In this document: positions 54,167 to 62,596 of the stretch, piece by piece | Layout: each line of letters begins with the position of its first letter | Numbering within the stretch: position 1 is the stretch's first letter | NCBI RefSeq assembly: GCF_004791585.1 | Contig: NZ_SRUU01000003.1 | Location: 1 to 62,596, forward strand | Source: Mesorhizobium sp. M1C.F.Ca.ET.210.01.1.1 | GTDB taxonomy: Bacteria > Pseudomonadota > Alphaproteobacteria > Rhizobiales > Rhizobiaceae | Length of the DNA: 62,596 nt | Direction of reading: 5' to 3' | Translations under genes and position numbers: made by a program | The notes under the pieces: generated by a model | Databases searched by the model: none | What the model saw: only the letters and a program-made list of their open reading frames with translations | What the model was told of the DNA's origin: nothing

Positions 54167-54994
54167 TCAGCCTGCCACCTCGCCGCCGATCATCTTCGTC
54201 ACCTCGGCCGCGGCCTCGCGCACCAGCGGCCCGATCTCGGCCAAGCGCTCGCGCGTCACCCGCACGGTCGGGCCGGAAACCGAAACGCCGCCGATCGGCT
54301 CGCCGAACTCGTTGAAGATGGCGGCGGCAACGCAGCGCATGCCGGGATGGCGTTCCTCGTCGTCGACCGACCAGCCGCGATGCTTGATCGTCGCCAGGTC
54401 ATGGGCGAGCGCCGAAATGTCGGACAACGTCTTGTCGGTGTAGCGCTGCAAGCCTGCCTTGCGCAGGATGGCCGCCACCCGCTCGGGCTCGAGATGCGCC
54501 AGCACCGCCTTGCCGATGCCCGAAGCATGGAAGGGGCTGCGCGTGCCCGGCCGGAAGAAGGCGCGGATCGCCTGATGCGTCTCGACCTGGCTGACGAAGA
54601 CCACGCAATCGTCCTCGGCGACGCCCAGATTGGCGGTCTCGCCGGTCTTCTCCATTAGTTCCTGCATGACGATGCGGGCGCGGTCGACCAGCTTGCGGCG
54701 GCGCAGGAACGCCGCGCCCATGCGGTAGGTCTCGACGCCGATCGACCAAAGCTGGTCGGTCTGGTCGAACTCGACCATGCCGTGGTTCTCCAGCGTGGTC
54801 AGCATGCGATAGGCGGTGGAGGCGGCGATGCCGCTGCTGGCCGCGATCTCGCTCAGCGACAGGCCGCTGGCTTCGGCGACGATCGCCAGGATACGCAGCG
54901 CCCGGTCGAGCGACTGGACCGAGGCCGCCTCCGACGGGCCGTTGAAGGCGCGCGGCCGCCCGCGCTGGCGCTTTTCCGTGGTCTCCATGGGCAT
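54167..54994 (-). CDS. IclR-family regulator of the glyoxylate/glycerate genes
   Basis: 275 residues. The N-terminal winged helix-turn-helix is seen in GLSLSEIAASSGIAASTAYR (about 43-62). The C-terminal effector domain has PFHASGIGKAVLAHLEPERV and GMRCVAAAIFNEFGEPIGGV. It is divergent from gcl-hyi-glxR, the position of AllR-type regulators that sense glyoxylate or allantoin metabolites. ATG 54994 (MPMETTEK) or 54988 are both possible. Effector inferred, not shown. Confidence 0.92.
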   Translation of the reverse strand: MPMETTEKRQRGRPRAFNGPSEAASVQSLDRALRILAIVAEASGLSLSEIAASSGIAASTAYRMLTTLENHGMVEFDQTDQLWSIGVETYRMGAAFLRRRKLVDRARIVMQELMEKTGETANLGVAEDDCVVFVSQVETHQAIRAFFRPGTRSPFHASGIGKAVLAHLEPERVAAILRKAGLQRYTDKTLSDISALAHDLATIKHRGWSVDDEERHPGMRCVAAAIFNEFGEPIGGVSVSGPTVRVTRERLAEIGPLVREAAAEVTKMIGGEVAG

Positions 54995-55055
54995 ATTCTG
55001 GCCGATTTCCCGCCCAGCACAATGAAAAAGTTTTTCACCGATTTTCAGGAGTGCT

Positions 55056-55072
55056 TTTCTGGAAAACAGAAA
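55056..55072. promoter_or_regulatory. Candidate IclR-type operator
   Basis: TTTCTG-GAAAA-CAGAAA, a perfect 6-5-6 palindrome in the AT-rich 195-base gap between the IclR gene and gcl. Many IclR proteins bind such short AT-rich dyads. Other A-rich words nearby (TTCTGAAAAAATTG near 55131) could be secondary sites. Confidence 0.42.
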
Positions 55073-55189
55073 GTGCCGCAAAATCAGGCAATAAGCGCTA
55101 TTTGCTCGAAATGAAAAAATATTCTGAAAAAATTGAAAAATCGGGGAGGCGCTGGCATTCTCAGCCAACCAACGAAATGGAGGCTTGCC

Positions 55190-56971
<1,782 letters not shown>

Positions 56972-56996
56972 GTCCGGCGGAAAGAAGGAGAAAAAA

Positions 56997-57794
56997 ATGC
57001 CGCGTTTTTCAGCCAATCTGTCGATGCTCTTCGGCGAGCATGATTTCCTCGACCGCTTCGACGCTGCCGCTCGCGGCGGCTTCAAGGGCGTCGAATATAT
57101 CGGCCCATACGACCATGCGCCCGACGTCGTCGCCGCGCGCCTCAAGAAGAACGGGCTGACACAAGTGCTCTTCAACCTGCCGGTCGGCGACTGGGCGAAG
57201 GGCGAGCGAGGCATTGCCGTGCTGCCCGACCGGGTACCGGAATTCCGCCAGGGCGTCGCCAAGGCGATCAGCTACGCCCATGCGCTCGGCTGTGAGCAGA
57301 TCAACTGCCTTGCCGGCATCGCGCCGCAGGGCGCCGATCGGGCCGTGTTGGAGAACGTCTTTGCCGAGAACCTCGCCTTTGCGGCCGAGAAGCTGGAACA
57401 GGCCGGCATCAGGCTGCTGATCGAGCCGATCAACACCCGCGACATCCCGGGCTTCTTCCTCACCCACAGCGACCAGGCGCTGGCGCTGATCGACCGCATC
57501 GGTTCGAAGAACCTGTTCCTGCAATACGACATTTATCACATGCAGATCATGGAGGGGGATCTCGCCCGTACCATCGACGCAAACCTCGGCCGCATCGCTC
57601 ACATCCAGCTTGCGGACAATCCCGGCCGTCACGAGCCGGGGACGGGCGAGATCAACTACCCCTTCCTCTACGAACACATCGACCGCCTCGGCTATTCCGG
57701 CTGGATCGGCGCCGAATACAAGCCCAAGGCGGGCACGGAAGCAGGGCTTGGCTGGTTCCGCACGTTTGCGGGGCAGGGGAGCGCCGCGGCTTAA
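56997..57794 (+). CDS. hyi: Hydroxypyruvate isomerase
   Basis: 265 residues, TIM barrel of the xylose isomerase-like fold. It starts PRFSANLSMLFGEHDFLDRF; metal-binding residues lie in LLIEPINTRDIPGFF (Glu), QYDIYHMQIMEGD (Asp, His), and IGAEYKPKAG (Glu). It interconverts hydroxypyruvate and tartronate semialdehyde. It begins 25 bases after gcl with AAAGAAGGAGAAAAA ahead of ATG. Confidence 0.95.
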   Translation: MPRFSANLSMLFGEHDFLDRFDAAARGGFKGVEYIGPYDHAPDVVAARLKKNGLTQVLFNLPVGDWAKGERGIAVLPDRVPEFRQGVAKAISYAHALGCEQINCLAGIAPQGADRAVLENVFAENLAFAAEKLEQAGIRLLIEPINTRDIPGFFLTHSDQALALIDRIGSKNLFLQYDIYHMQIMEGDLARTIDANLGRIAHIQLADNPGRHEPGTGEINYPFLYEHIDRLGYSGWIGAEYKPKAGTEAGLGWFRTFAGQGSAAA

Positions 57795-57807
57795 GAGCCG
57801 GCGCCGA

Positions 57808-57862
57808 AGCTGCCAGTCTCCCCCTCGGGGGAAATGTCCGGCAGGATAGAGAGGGGCGCGAA
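57808..57862. repeat. Cruciform repeat inside the gcl operon
   Basis: CTGCC (57810-57814) pairs with GGCAG (57840-57844), and inside it TCCCCC (57819-57824) pairs with GGGGGA (57827-57832), followed by GATAGAGAGGGGC. The pattern resembles a short GC-rich intergenic repeat common in Mesorhizobium. Located between hyi and glxR, it may modulate relative mRNA levels. Confidence 0.55.
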
Positions 57863-57896
57863 GGAACGCGGCTTAACAAAAAGACGGAGATTGGAA

Positions 57897-58814
57897 ATGG
57901 AAACCATCGGCTTCATCGGACTGGGCATCATGGGCGCGCCGATGGCGGGGCATCTGCTCGACGCCGGCTATTCGGTCATCGCCAGCGGCCATCGCTCGAA
58001 GCCCCCGGCTGATCTCGTCGGCAAGGGGCTGAAAACGGTTTCCGGCAATGATGCCGTGGCCAAGGCCGTCGACATCATTATCACCATGGTCCCCGATACG
58101 CCGCAGGTGGCCGACGTGCTGTTCGGCGAAAACAGCGTCGCCTCGGGCCTGAGCAAGGGCAAGCTCGTCATCGACATGAGTTCGATCTCGCCGATCGCGA
58201 CCAAGGAATTCGCCAAAAAGATCAACGACCTCGGCTGCGATTATCTCGACGCGCCGGTGTCGGGCGGCGAGGTCGGCGCCAAGGCGGCGTCGCTCACCAT
58301 CATGGTCGGCGGCGAGGAAGTGGCCTTCGAGCGCGCCAGGCCGGTGTTCGAGAAGATGGGCAAGAACATCACCCTCGTCGGTCCGAACGGCGTCGGCCAG
58401 ACCACCAAGGTCGCCAACCAGATCGTGGTCGCGCTCACCATCGAGGCGGTCGGCGAAGCCCTTGTCTTTGCCTCGAAGGCCGGCGCCGATCCGACCAAGG
58501 TCAGGCAGGCGCTGATGGGCGGGCTCGCCGCCTCGCGCATTCTCGAAGTGCATGGCGAGCGCATGATCAAGCGCACCTTCGCGCCGGGCTTCCGCATCGA
58601 GTTGCACCAGAAGGACCTCAACCTGGCGCTTGAGGGCGCGAAGGCGCTCGGCGTCTCGCTGCCCAACACCTCGACGACGCAGCAGCTGTTCAACTCCTGC
58701 GCCGCCAATGGCGGCGCCAAGGAAGACCACTCGGCGCTGGTCAGGGCGCTGGAGCGGATGGCCAATTTCGAAGTCGGCGGCGACGCGGCGGAAACCAAAG
58801 GCAAGGCAGCATAG
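57897..58814 (+). CDS. glxR: 2-hydroxy-3-oxopropionate (tartronate semialdehyde) reductase
   Basis: 305 residues. NAD(P)-binding motif GFIGLGIMGAPMAGHLL at the N-terminus, substrate loop DAPVSGGEVGAKAA (about 118-131), and catalytic lysine region QTTKVANQIVVALT (about 170). It reduces tartronate semialdehyde to glycerate, closing the gcl pathway. ATG 57897 follows CGGAGATTGGAA. It is separated from hyi by about 100 bases that hold a cruciform repeat. Confidence 0.95.
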   Translation: METIGFIGLGIMGAPMAGHLLDAGYSVIASGHRSKPPADLVGKGLKTVSGNDAVAKAVDIIITMVPDTPQVADVLFGENSVASGLSKGKLVIDMSSISPIATKEFAKKINDLGCDYLDAPVSGGEVGAKAASLTIMVGGEEVAFERARPVFEKMGKNITLVGPNGVGQTTKVANQIVVALTIEAVGEALVFASKAGADPTKVRQALMGGLAASRILEVHGERMIKRTFAPGFRIELHQKDLNLALEGAKALGVSLPNTSTTQQLFNSCAANGGAKEDHSALVRALERMANFEVGGDAAETKGKAA

Positions 58815-58868
58815 GTCAGGAGAGGGCGGCGCAACGTTCCCACGCCGCTGCTCTTCCCCTTGTCGGAG

Positions 58869-58906
58869 AGCGGGTTCCTGCGTTGTCGTCGGAACCCGCT
58901 TTTTTC
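58869..58906 (+). terminator. Intrinsic terminator of the gcl operon
   Basis: AGCGGGTTCC (58869-58878) pairs with GGAACCCGCT (58891-58900) across a 12-base loop, followed by TTTTTC; 55 bases after glxR. Confidence 0.92.
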
Positions 58907-58948
58907 GTCCCCGGTTGCTCTTCAGTAAAGCGAACTGCCGCTTCTTGC

Positions 58949-59809
58949 TCAGCCGCGTTTCAGGAAGGCGCGCGCCGCGTAGAGGCTGACCGCCGCCGCA
59001 TTCGACACATTGAGCGAGCGGATCGCGCCCGGCATGTCGAGGCGGGCAAGCGTTGTCACTGTCTCGCGCGTTTTCTGGCGCAGGCCTTTGCCTTCGGCAC
59101 CCAGAACAAGGGCGATCTTGCCACCGGCAAAACTTGTTTCAAGTTCCGCCGGACCGTCTGAATCGAGCCCGATCGTCTGGAAGCCGGCCTCATGCAGTTG
59201 GCCTAGCGCGTCGGCGAGGTTCTTCACCTCGATCTGGTCGATATGCTCCAGCGCGCCCGAAGCCGATTTCGCCAGCACGCCGGATTCTTGGGGGCTGTGG
59301 CGCGCCGTGGTGATCAGCGCGCCGGCGCCGAAAGCCACCGCCGAGCGCAGAATGGCGCCGACATTGTGCGGGTCGGTGATCTGGTCGAGCACCAGCACCA
59401 GCTTCGTGTCGCCGAGTGCGTCGAGACGCTTGGCCTTGAGCGGCTCGGCCTCGATCAGCACGCCCTGATGCACGGCGTCCGACCCGGTGATCCTGTCGAT
59501 GTCCTTGGGCTCGACCAGCTCGGCCTTGAAGGGCAGGGCGGCGAGATCGGCGATGGAAAGCCGCTCGGCGGCATTGCGCGTCACCAGCATCTTGCGGATG
59601 CGCCGCGCCGGATTGTCGAGCGCCGCCCGCACCGTGTGCAGGCCATAGAGCCGCACCAGTCCGTCGGCGGGACCTTCGCCCGGCGGCACTGGCTGGCGCG
59701 GCCGGAAAGTGGGCGCGCCGCCGGCCTTCTGGTCGCGATGCGCGCGCCGAAGCTTGGCGTAGTGGGTGTCCTTTGGGGTGCCCGGTTTGTTGCTTTTGTT
59801 GTCGCTCAT
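58949..59809 (-). CDS. rlmB: 23S rRNA 2'-O-methyltransferase of the SPOUT/TrmH family (RlmB-like)
   Basis: 286 residues. A basic N-terminal linker (about 1-45) and L30e-like substrate domain precede the knotted SPOUT domain with DPHNVGAILRSAVAFGA, LVLGAEGKGLR and SLNVSNAAAVSLYAAR. Such proteins use SAM to 2'-O-methylate ribose, in RlmB at G2251 of 23S rRNA (E. coli numbering). Monocistronic; convergent with glxR. The exact target is by family only. Confidence 0.9.
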   Translation of the reverse strand: MSDNKSNKPGTPKDTHYAKLRRAHRDQKAGGAPTFRPRQPVPPGEGPADGLVRLYGLHTVRAALDNPARRIRKMLVTRNAAERLSIADLAALPFKAELVEPKDIDRITGSDAVHQGVLIEAEPLKAKRLDALGDTKLVLVLDQITDPHNVGAILRSAVAFGAGALITTARHSPQESGVLAKSASGALEHIDQIEVKNLADALGQLHEAGFQTIGLDSDGPAELETSFAGGKIALVLGAEGKGLRQKTRETVTTLARLDMPGAIRSLNVSNAAAVSLYAARAFLKRG

Positions 59810-59897
59810 GCCGGCCTCTATAGCGGTCCCGTCCGGCTAAGGATATGGGCCGCGGCAATGAATGCCGAACATCCTCGAAAAACCCTGGCCGCGCCGG

Positions 59898-59926
59898 TTG
59901 ACACCCACCGGCCTTGCCGCCATAAG
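59898..59926 (+). promoter_or_regulatory. Promoter of the tRNA-Tyr/tRNA-Gly unit
   Basis: TTGACA (59898-59903), 17 bases, CATAAG (59921-59926). The -35 is perfect and the spacing ideal for the housekeeping sigma factor; the -10 keeps ATAA. It is about 80 bases ahead of tRNA-Tyr. Confidence 0.65.
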
Positions 59927-60009
59927 GCGCTTCGCTGATTTCGGAGAAGTCGTCTACTCGGGCTCCGGATCGGCGTGAATGCCTCGTTGCATGGCTCCGG
60001 CGGCAGACT

Positions 60010-60094
60010 GGAGAGGTGCCCGAGTGGTTAAAGGGGACGGACTGTAAATCCGTTGGCTTAGCCTACGTTGGTTCGAATCCAACCCTCTCCACCA
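60010..60094 (+). tRNA. tRNA-Tyr (anticodon GUA)
   Basis: 85 bases with a long variable arm, as expected for tRNA-Tyr. Acceptor GGAGAGG pairs with CCTCTCC; anticodon stem-loop ACGGACTGTAAATCCGT with anticodon GTA; T-arm GTTGGTTCGAATCCAAC; encoded CCA. Confidence 0.97.
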
Positions 60095-60182
60095 CTGCCG
60101 GCCCGGAAGCCCTGAAACGAAAAAGTCTCGGACCGAAAGTGCATGGCGCTTTTCGGGTGAATCCGGTACTTCAGTGTAAGGC

Positions 60183-60256
60183 GCGGGTATAGCTCAGTGG
60201 TAGAGCAGCAGCCTTCCAAGCTGAATATGCGGGTTCGATTCCCGCTACCCGCTCCA
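60183..60256 (+). tRNA. tRNA-Gly (anticodon UCC)
   Basis: 74 bases. Acceptor GCGGGTA pairs with TACCCGC; D-arm AGCTCAGTGGTAGAGC; anticodon loop CTTCCAA with anticodon TCC; T-arm GCGGGTTCGATTCCCGC; discriminator T then CCA. 88 bases behind tRNA-Tyr, probably on the same transcript. Confidence 0.97.
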
Positions 60257-60336
60257 GATTTCCATCCGCATCGCTAGTCGCCCGGAAATGCCGCGCGTCC
60301 CATCGCGCGCAGCAGTTTCGTTTTGCCGCCTGCCGC

Positions 60337-60797
60337 CTAGCTGTTGAAGGCCGAGGCGACCTGATGGTTCTGCGGGATTTGGCCGTTCGGCGTCAGCTTG
60401 TCGACGATGCCGGGCAGCGCCGCCGACAGTTGCTGCAGCAGCTCCTGTTCGTTCAAACCGGTGCGCTGCGCGATCTCGCGGATGACCTGCGGTCCGATCG
60501 CGGCACCGAGATCGTTGGCGTTGATCGGCTGGTTCTGGCCCGTGCCGACCCAGGAATCGGCGACGTTGCCATGGCCGGCATCCTTCAGCTTGTCGAACAG
60601 ACCGCCAAGACCGCCGAGCAGGCCGCCATCGGCCGAGGTTCCGGCCCCGGATGGTGTCGGGACGGGAGCCTGGGGCTCGGCCGGTTGTTCCTCGCTCTTG
60701 CCGCTCAGCATCTTACCGACCAGCAGCGCGCCGAGCGCGATCATCAGGGGTTTGGTGATGTTGCCGCCGGGAACGGCGTTGTCAAAAAAAGGCCCAT
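60337..60797 (-). CDS. yidB: YidB-like (DUF937) protein with a frameshift at its start
   Basis: The frame encodes DNAVPGGNITKPLMIALGAL, a Pro/Gly linker (EEQPAEPQAPVPTPSG), GGLLGGLGGLFDKLKDAGHG and a C-terminal AIGPQVIREIAQRTGLNEQE, the usual YidB-like layout of about 150 residues. Family members start MGLFDNA. Here ATG 60797 with TAGGAGATCCAG upstream gives MGL, but a run of seven T (60784-60790) puts it out of frame with DNAVPGG. Eight T would give MGLFFDN. The in-frame alternative reads through upstream sequence with no ribosome site. So this is a frameshift, slippage, or sequence error. Function of the family unknown. Confidence 0.75.
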
Positions 60798-60876
60798 CTG
60801 GATCTCCTATCAACCAAGTCGCCCGGCGCCAAAATGGCGCAACCGGGCGGAATTTCAACCTGTCTTGAGCTTTTGA

Positions 60877-60896
60877 CAATCATATGAAAATGATTG
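60877..60896. promoter_or_regulatory. Inverted repeat in the yidB/YeaQ divergent promoter region
   Basis: CAATCAT (60877-60883) and ATGATTG (60890-60896) form an exact 7-bp dyad around ATGAAA, overlapping TTGACA (60874-60879) on the plus strand. A regulator-binding site for one or both genes is likely; the regulator is unknown. Confidence 0.5.
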
Positions 60897-60921
60897 GTGT
60901 GGCGGGGATCGGAGGGAAAAA

Positions 60922-61179
60922 ATGGGCATCATCAGCTGGATCATTCTCAGCGTGATCGCCGGCTTCATCGGCAGCAAGATCGTCAACAAGACCGGTCAGG
61001 GCATGATAATGGATATCGTGCTCGGCATCGTCGGCGCCATCGTTGGCGGCGTGATCTTCAGCGCCTTCGGCGCATCGGGCGTCACCGGCCTCAACATCTG
61101 GAGCTTGATCGTGGCCGTCGTCGGTTCGGTCGTCGTGCTCTGGGCCTACCACCAGTTCTCTGGCAAGCGCACCCTGTAG
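60922..61179 (+). CDS. GlsB/YeaQ/YmgE-family membrane protein
   Basis: 85 residues with three membrane helices: ISWIILSVIAGFIGSKIV, MDIVLGIVGAIVGGVIFSAF and IWSLIVAVVGSVVVLWAYHQ. The family (once called transglycosylase-associated) has unknown biochemistry, and several members respond to stress. ATG 60922 follows CGGAGGGAAAAA. Divergent from yidB. Confidence 0.92.
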   Translation: MGIISWIILSVIAGFIGSKIVNKTGQGMIMDIVLGIVGAIVGGVIFSAFGASGVTGLNIWSLIVAVVGSVVVLWAYHQFSGKRTL

Positions 61180-61292
61180 CAGGACTGACGAAACCCGCAG
61201 CCGGTTCGGCCGCGGTCGCAAATTGGCGCAGGTCGCGGCGTGGGATCGCGAGGGCGATACATTGGCATCGGATCGGCGCGATCCCGGCAGCC

Positions 61293-62180
61293 TCAGGCGA
61301 CCACAGCCAGGCGCCGCCGTCTTTCGTCGAGCGATACGATCGCGAGGCCGCTGCCGATGACCAGCAGGATACCGCACACCGCGAGCGCGTTCGGGAATTG
61401 GCCGAACACCAGCAGGCCTGAAATCACCGCCCAGACGGTGAAGCAGTAGTAGAACGGCGCCACCGCGCTCGTCGGCCCGACGCGATAGGCCATGAAGATG
61501 AAGAAGTGGCCGAAGATCAGGAACAGGCCGGCGCCGGCGATCAGCAACAGATGGCGGCCTTCCGGCACCACCCATTGCTCGAAAACGAGATGCGCTACGC
61601 CTGAGCCCGCCAGCACGACGAGGACAGCGGAAATGGCGACGATCATGCCGGGCACTTCGGCGCCCACTTTACGCCCGGCGAGATCGCGCGCCGCGGCGAG
61701 GGCAGCGTTGCCGAGCGCCAGCAAGGCGTAAACCGAGATCCCTTGCATCGTCGGCTGCGCGACCATGAGGGCGCCGACAAAACCGAGGCCGATCAGCGCC
61801 ATGCGCGCGGCACCGATCCGCTCGCCGAACAGGAGCGAGGACCCGACCAGCACGATAAGCGGCGTGATCTGCCCAAGCGCCGTCGAATCGGCGATCTGCA
61901 TGTTGGCCAAAGCCACGACGTAGCAAAGGATCGCAGCCAGCTCGCAAAGGTTCCGGCGCAGCACCTTGCGCTCGAAAAGCAGCGGGATCTGCCGGCCGTA
62001 GCCCTGCATGAAAAGCAACGGCATGCCCCACAGTGTCGCGGCCGCGCCGCGCAGCAGGAGCACCTCATAAGGCGGCAGCCCCGTGGTCGCGAGCTTCATC
62101 ATCGTGTCGTTGACGAGGTAGGACCCGGTCGAGACGATCATGTACAGCGGGCCGCGGATATTTGCCGGAATGAACTGCAT
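61293..62180 (-). CDS. EamA/DMT-family transporter
   Basis: 295 residues, ten membrane helices in two EamA halves. The first half includes SYLVNDTMMKLATTGLPPYE and MQIADSTALGQITPLIVLVG; the second SVYALLALGNAALAAARDLA and RVGPTSAVAPFYYCFTVWAV. Drug/metabolite exporters of this type move amino acids, amines or nucleotides; substrate unknown. Divergent from tuf. Confidence 0.92.
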   Translation of the reverse strand: MQFIPANIRGPLYMIVSTGSYLVNDTMMKLATTGLPPYEVLLLRGAAATLWGMPLLFMQGYGRQIPLLFERKVLRRNLCELAAILCYVVALANMQIADSTALGQITPLIVLVGSSLLFGERIGAARMALIGLGFVGALMVAQPTMQGISVYALLALGNAALAAARDLAGRKVGAEVPGMIVAISAVLVVLAGSGVAHLVFEQWVVPEGRHLLLIAGAGLFLIFGHFFIFMAYRVGPTSAVAPFYYCFTVWAVISGLLVFGQFPNALAVCGILLVIGSGLAIVSLDERRRRLAVVA

Positions 62181-62294
62181 TCGCTGAAGAAATCAGAGGC
62201 GTGTCGTGGCGGCAATGGGCCAGTTCCGGTAGATCGGGCTTCTATCCTCAGGATAGCTGTTGATGAGACTGCCGGGGCGTCAAGCCGCGTCGAT

Positions 62295-62322
62295 TTGAAT
62301 TCCCCTGTCACGATCCTATATC
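62295..62322 (+). promoter_or_regulatory. Candidate tuf promoter
   Basis: TTGAAT (62295-62300), 16 bases, TATATC (62317-62322), a fair housekeeping promoter. It would give a leader of about 140 bases before tuf. The leader shows no fold I recognise. Confidence 0.5.
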
Positions 62323-62467
62323 CGCGCTACATCCCTGAAATCGGATCGTTGGTTCGGGCCGAGTGCGAGAACGCTCAGCCACAAGGCACTTGTGTTTTTC
62401 GACCGTTGTCGCTAATCGCCCCGCATTCGACTGAACTGAAGGTCAAGGCCGCCCAAGGAAAGAGACT

Positions 62468-62596
62468 ATGGCAAAAGGTAAATTCGAGCGCACCAAGCCG
62501 CATGTGAACATTGGCACGATCGGGCACGTCGATCATGGCAAGACGTCGCTGACGGCGGCGATCACGAAGTATTTTGGCGAATACAAGCGCTATGAC
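62468..62596 (+). CDS. tuf: Elongation factor Tu, 5' end only
   Basis: 43 codons before the window ends. The sequence [20 protein letters not shown] carries the start, and the P-loop [10 protein letters not shown] of EF-Tu follows. EF-Tu brings aminoacyl-tRNA to the ribosome. ATG 62468 follows GGAAAGAGACT. Alphaproteobacteria often carry a tuf copy after tRNA-Tyr and tRNA-Gly, before tRNA-Trp, secE and nusG; this matches the left side of that arrangement. Confidence 0.97.
   Translation, partial: MAKGKFERTKPHVNIGTIGHVDHGKTSLTAAITKYFGEYKRYD

Overview
This is a high-GC alphaproteobacterial chromosome segment, most likely from a Mesorhizobium-type member of the Hyphomicrobiales. The assignment rests on neighbourhoods typical of the group: NDUFA12 next to DUF2155, accB-accC-aat behind aroQ and dsbA, panC-panB, a BTLCP transglutaminase-like peptidase, a BA14K-type protein, tRNA-Tyr/tRNA-Gly ahead of tuf, and an intergenic composite palindrome of the kind common in rhizobia. 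I see no transposase, integrase, phage gene, CRISPR array, plasmid gene or rRNA operon. About 59 protein genes and 3 tRNAs are called; the last gene, tuf, is cut by the window edge.

Layout. 0-8 kb: cytochrome P450, an FAD amine/amino-acid oxidase, small membrane proteins, gamma-carbonic anhydrase, an ankyrin protein, a BTLCP peptidase, and a PilZ and a PAS signalling protein. 8-16 kb: rhomboid protease, CBS protein, gatB, a GNAT enzyme, panC/panB, a complex I accessory subunit, DUF2155, and an NTF2-like gene behind a textbook EcfG-type promoter. 15.4-23 kb: aat-accC-accB-aroQ, dsbA, an M48 protease, an aminotransferase and a glutaminase. 23-31.9 kb: RNase E, divergent cell-wall amidase and PBP1A, then prfB with its programmed +1 frameshift. 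32-38 kb: two GFA-fold proteins around a secreted Cys protein, an OmpA lipoprotein, a DEAD helicase and NAD kinase.

38.7-50.3 kb: two polyamine-type ABC importer cassettes point at each other. The first (+) runs ATPase-permease-permease-binding protein, then an amidase and a TetR regulator. The second (-) runs binding protein-permease-permease-ATPase, then a metallo-hydrolase, with its own divergent TetR regulator. Each looks like an uptake-plus-first-hydrolysis module for a different nitrogenous substrate. 50.3-54.2 kb holds small accessory genes, tRNA-Thr, and a tandem pair of exported peptides (a His/Trp-rich one and a BA14K-type one) that share leader and promoter-like sequence. 54.2-58.8 kb is the glycerate pathway: an IclR regulator divergent from gcl-hyi-glxR, which converts two glyoxylates through tartronate semialdehyde to glycerate. 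58.9-62.6 kb: rlmB, two tRNAs, a yidB-like gene with an apparent homopolymer frameshift at its start, a YeaQ/YmgE membrane protein, an EamA transporter and the start of tuf.

I found no convincing new multi-gene system. The best leads are the duplicated His-rich/BA14K pair with its shared ECF-like promoter, the T7 tract that puts yidB out of frame, a family of four ~95 bp composite palindromes plus relatives, and the two opposed transport-hydrolase modules. All coordinates, motif counts and alignments were read by eye; no database search was run.
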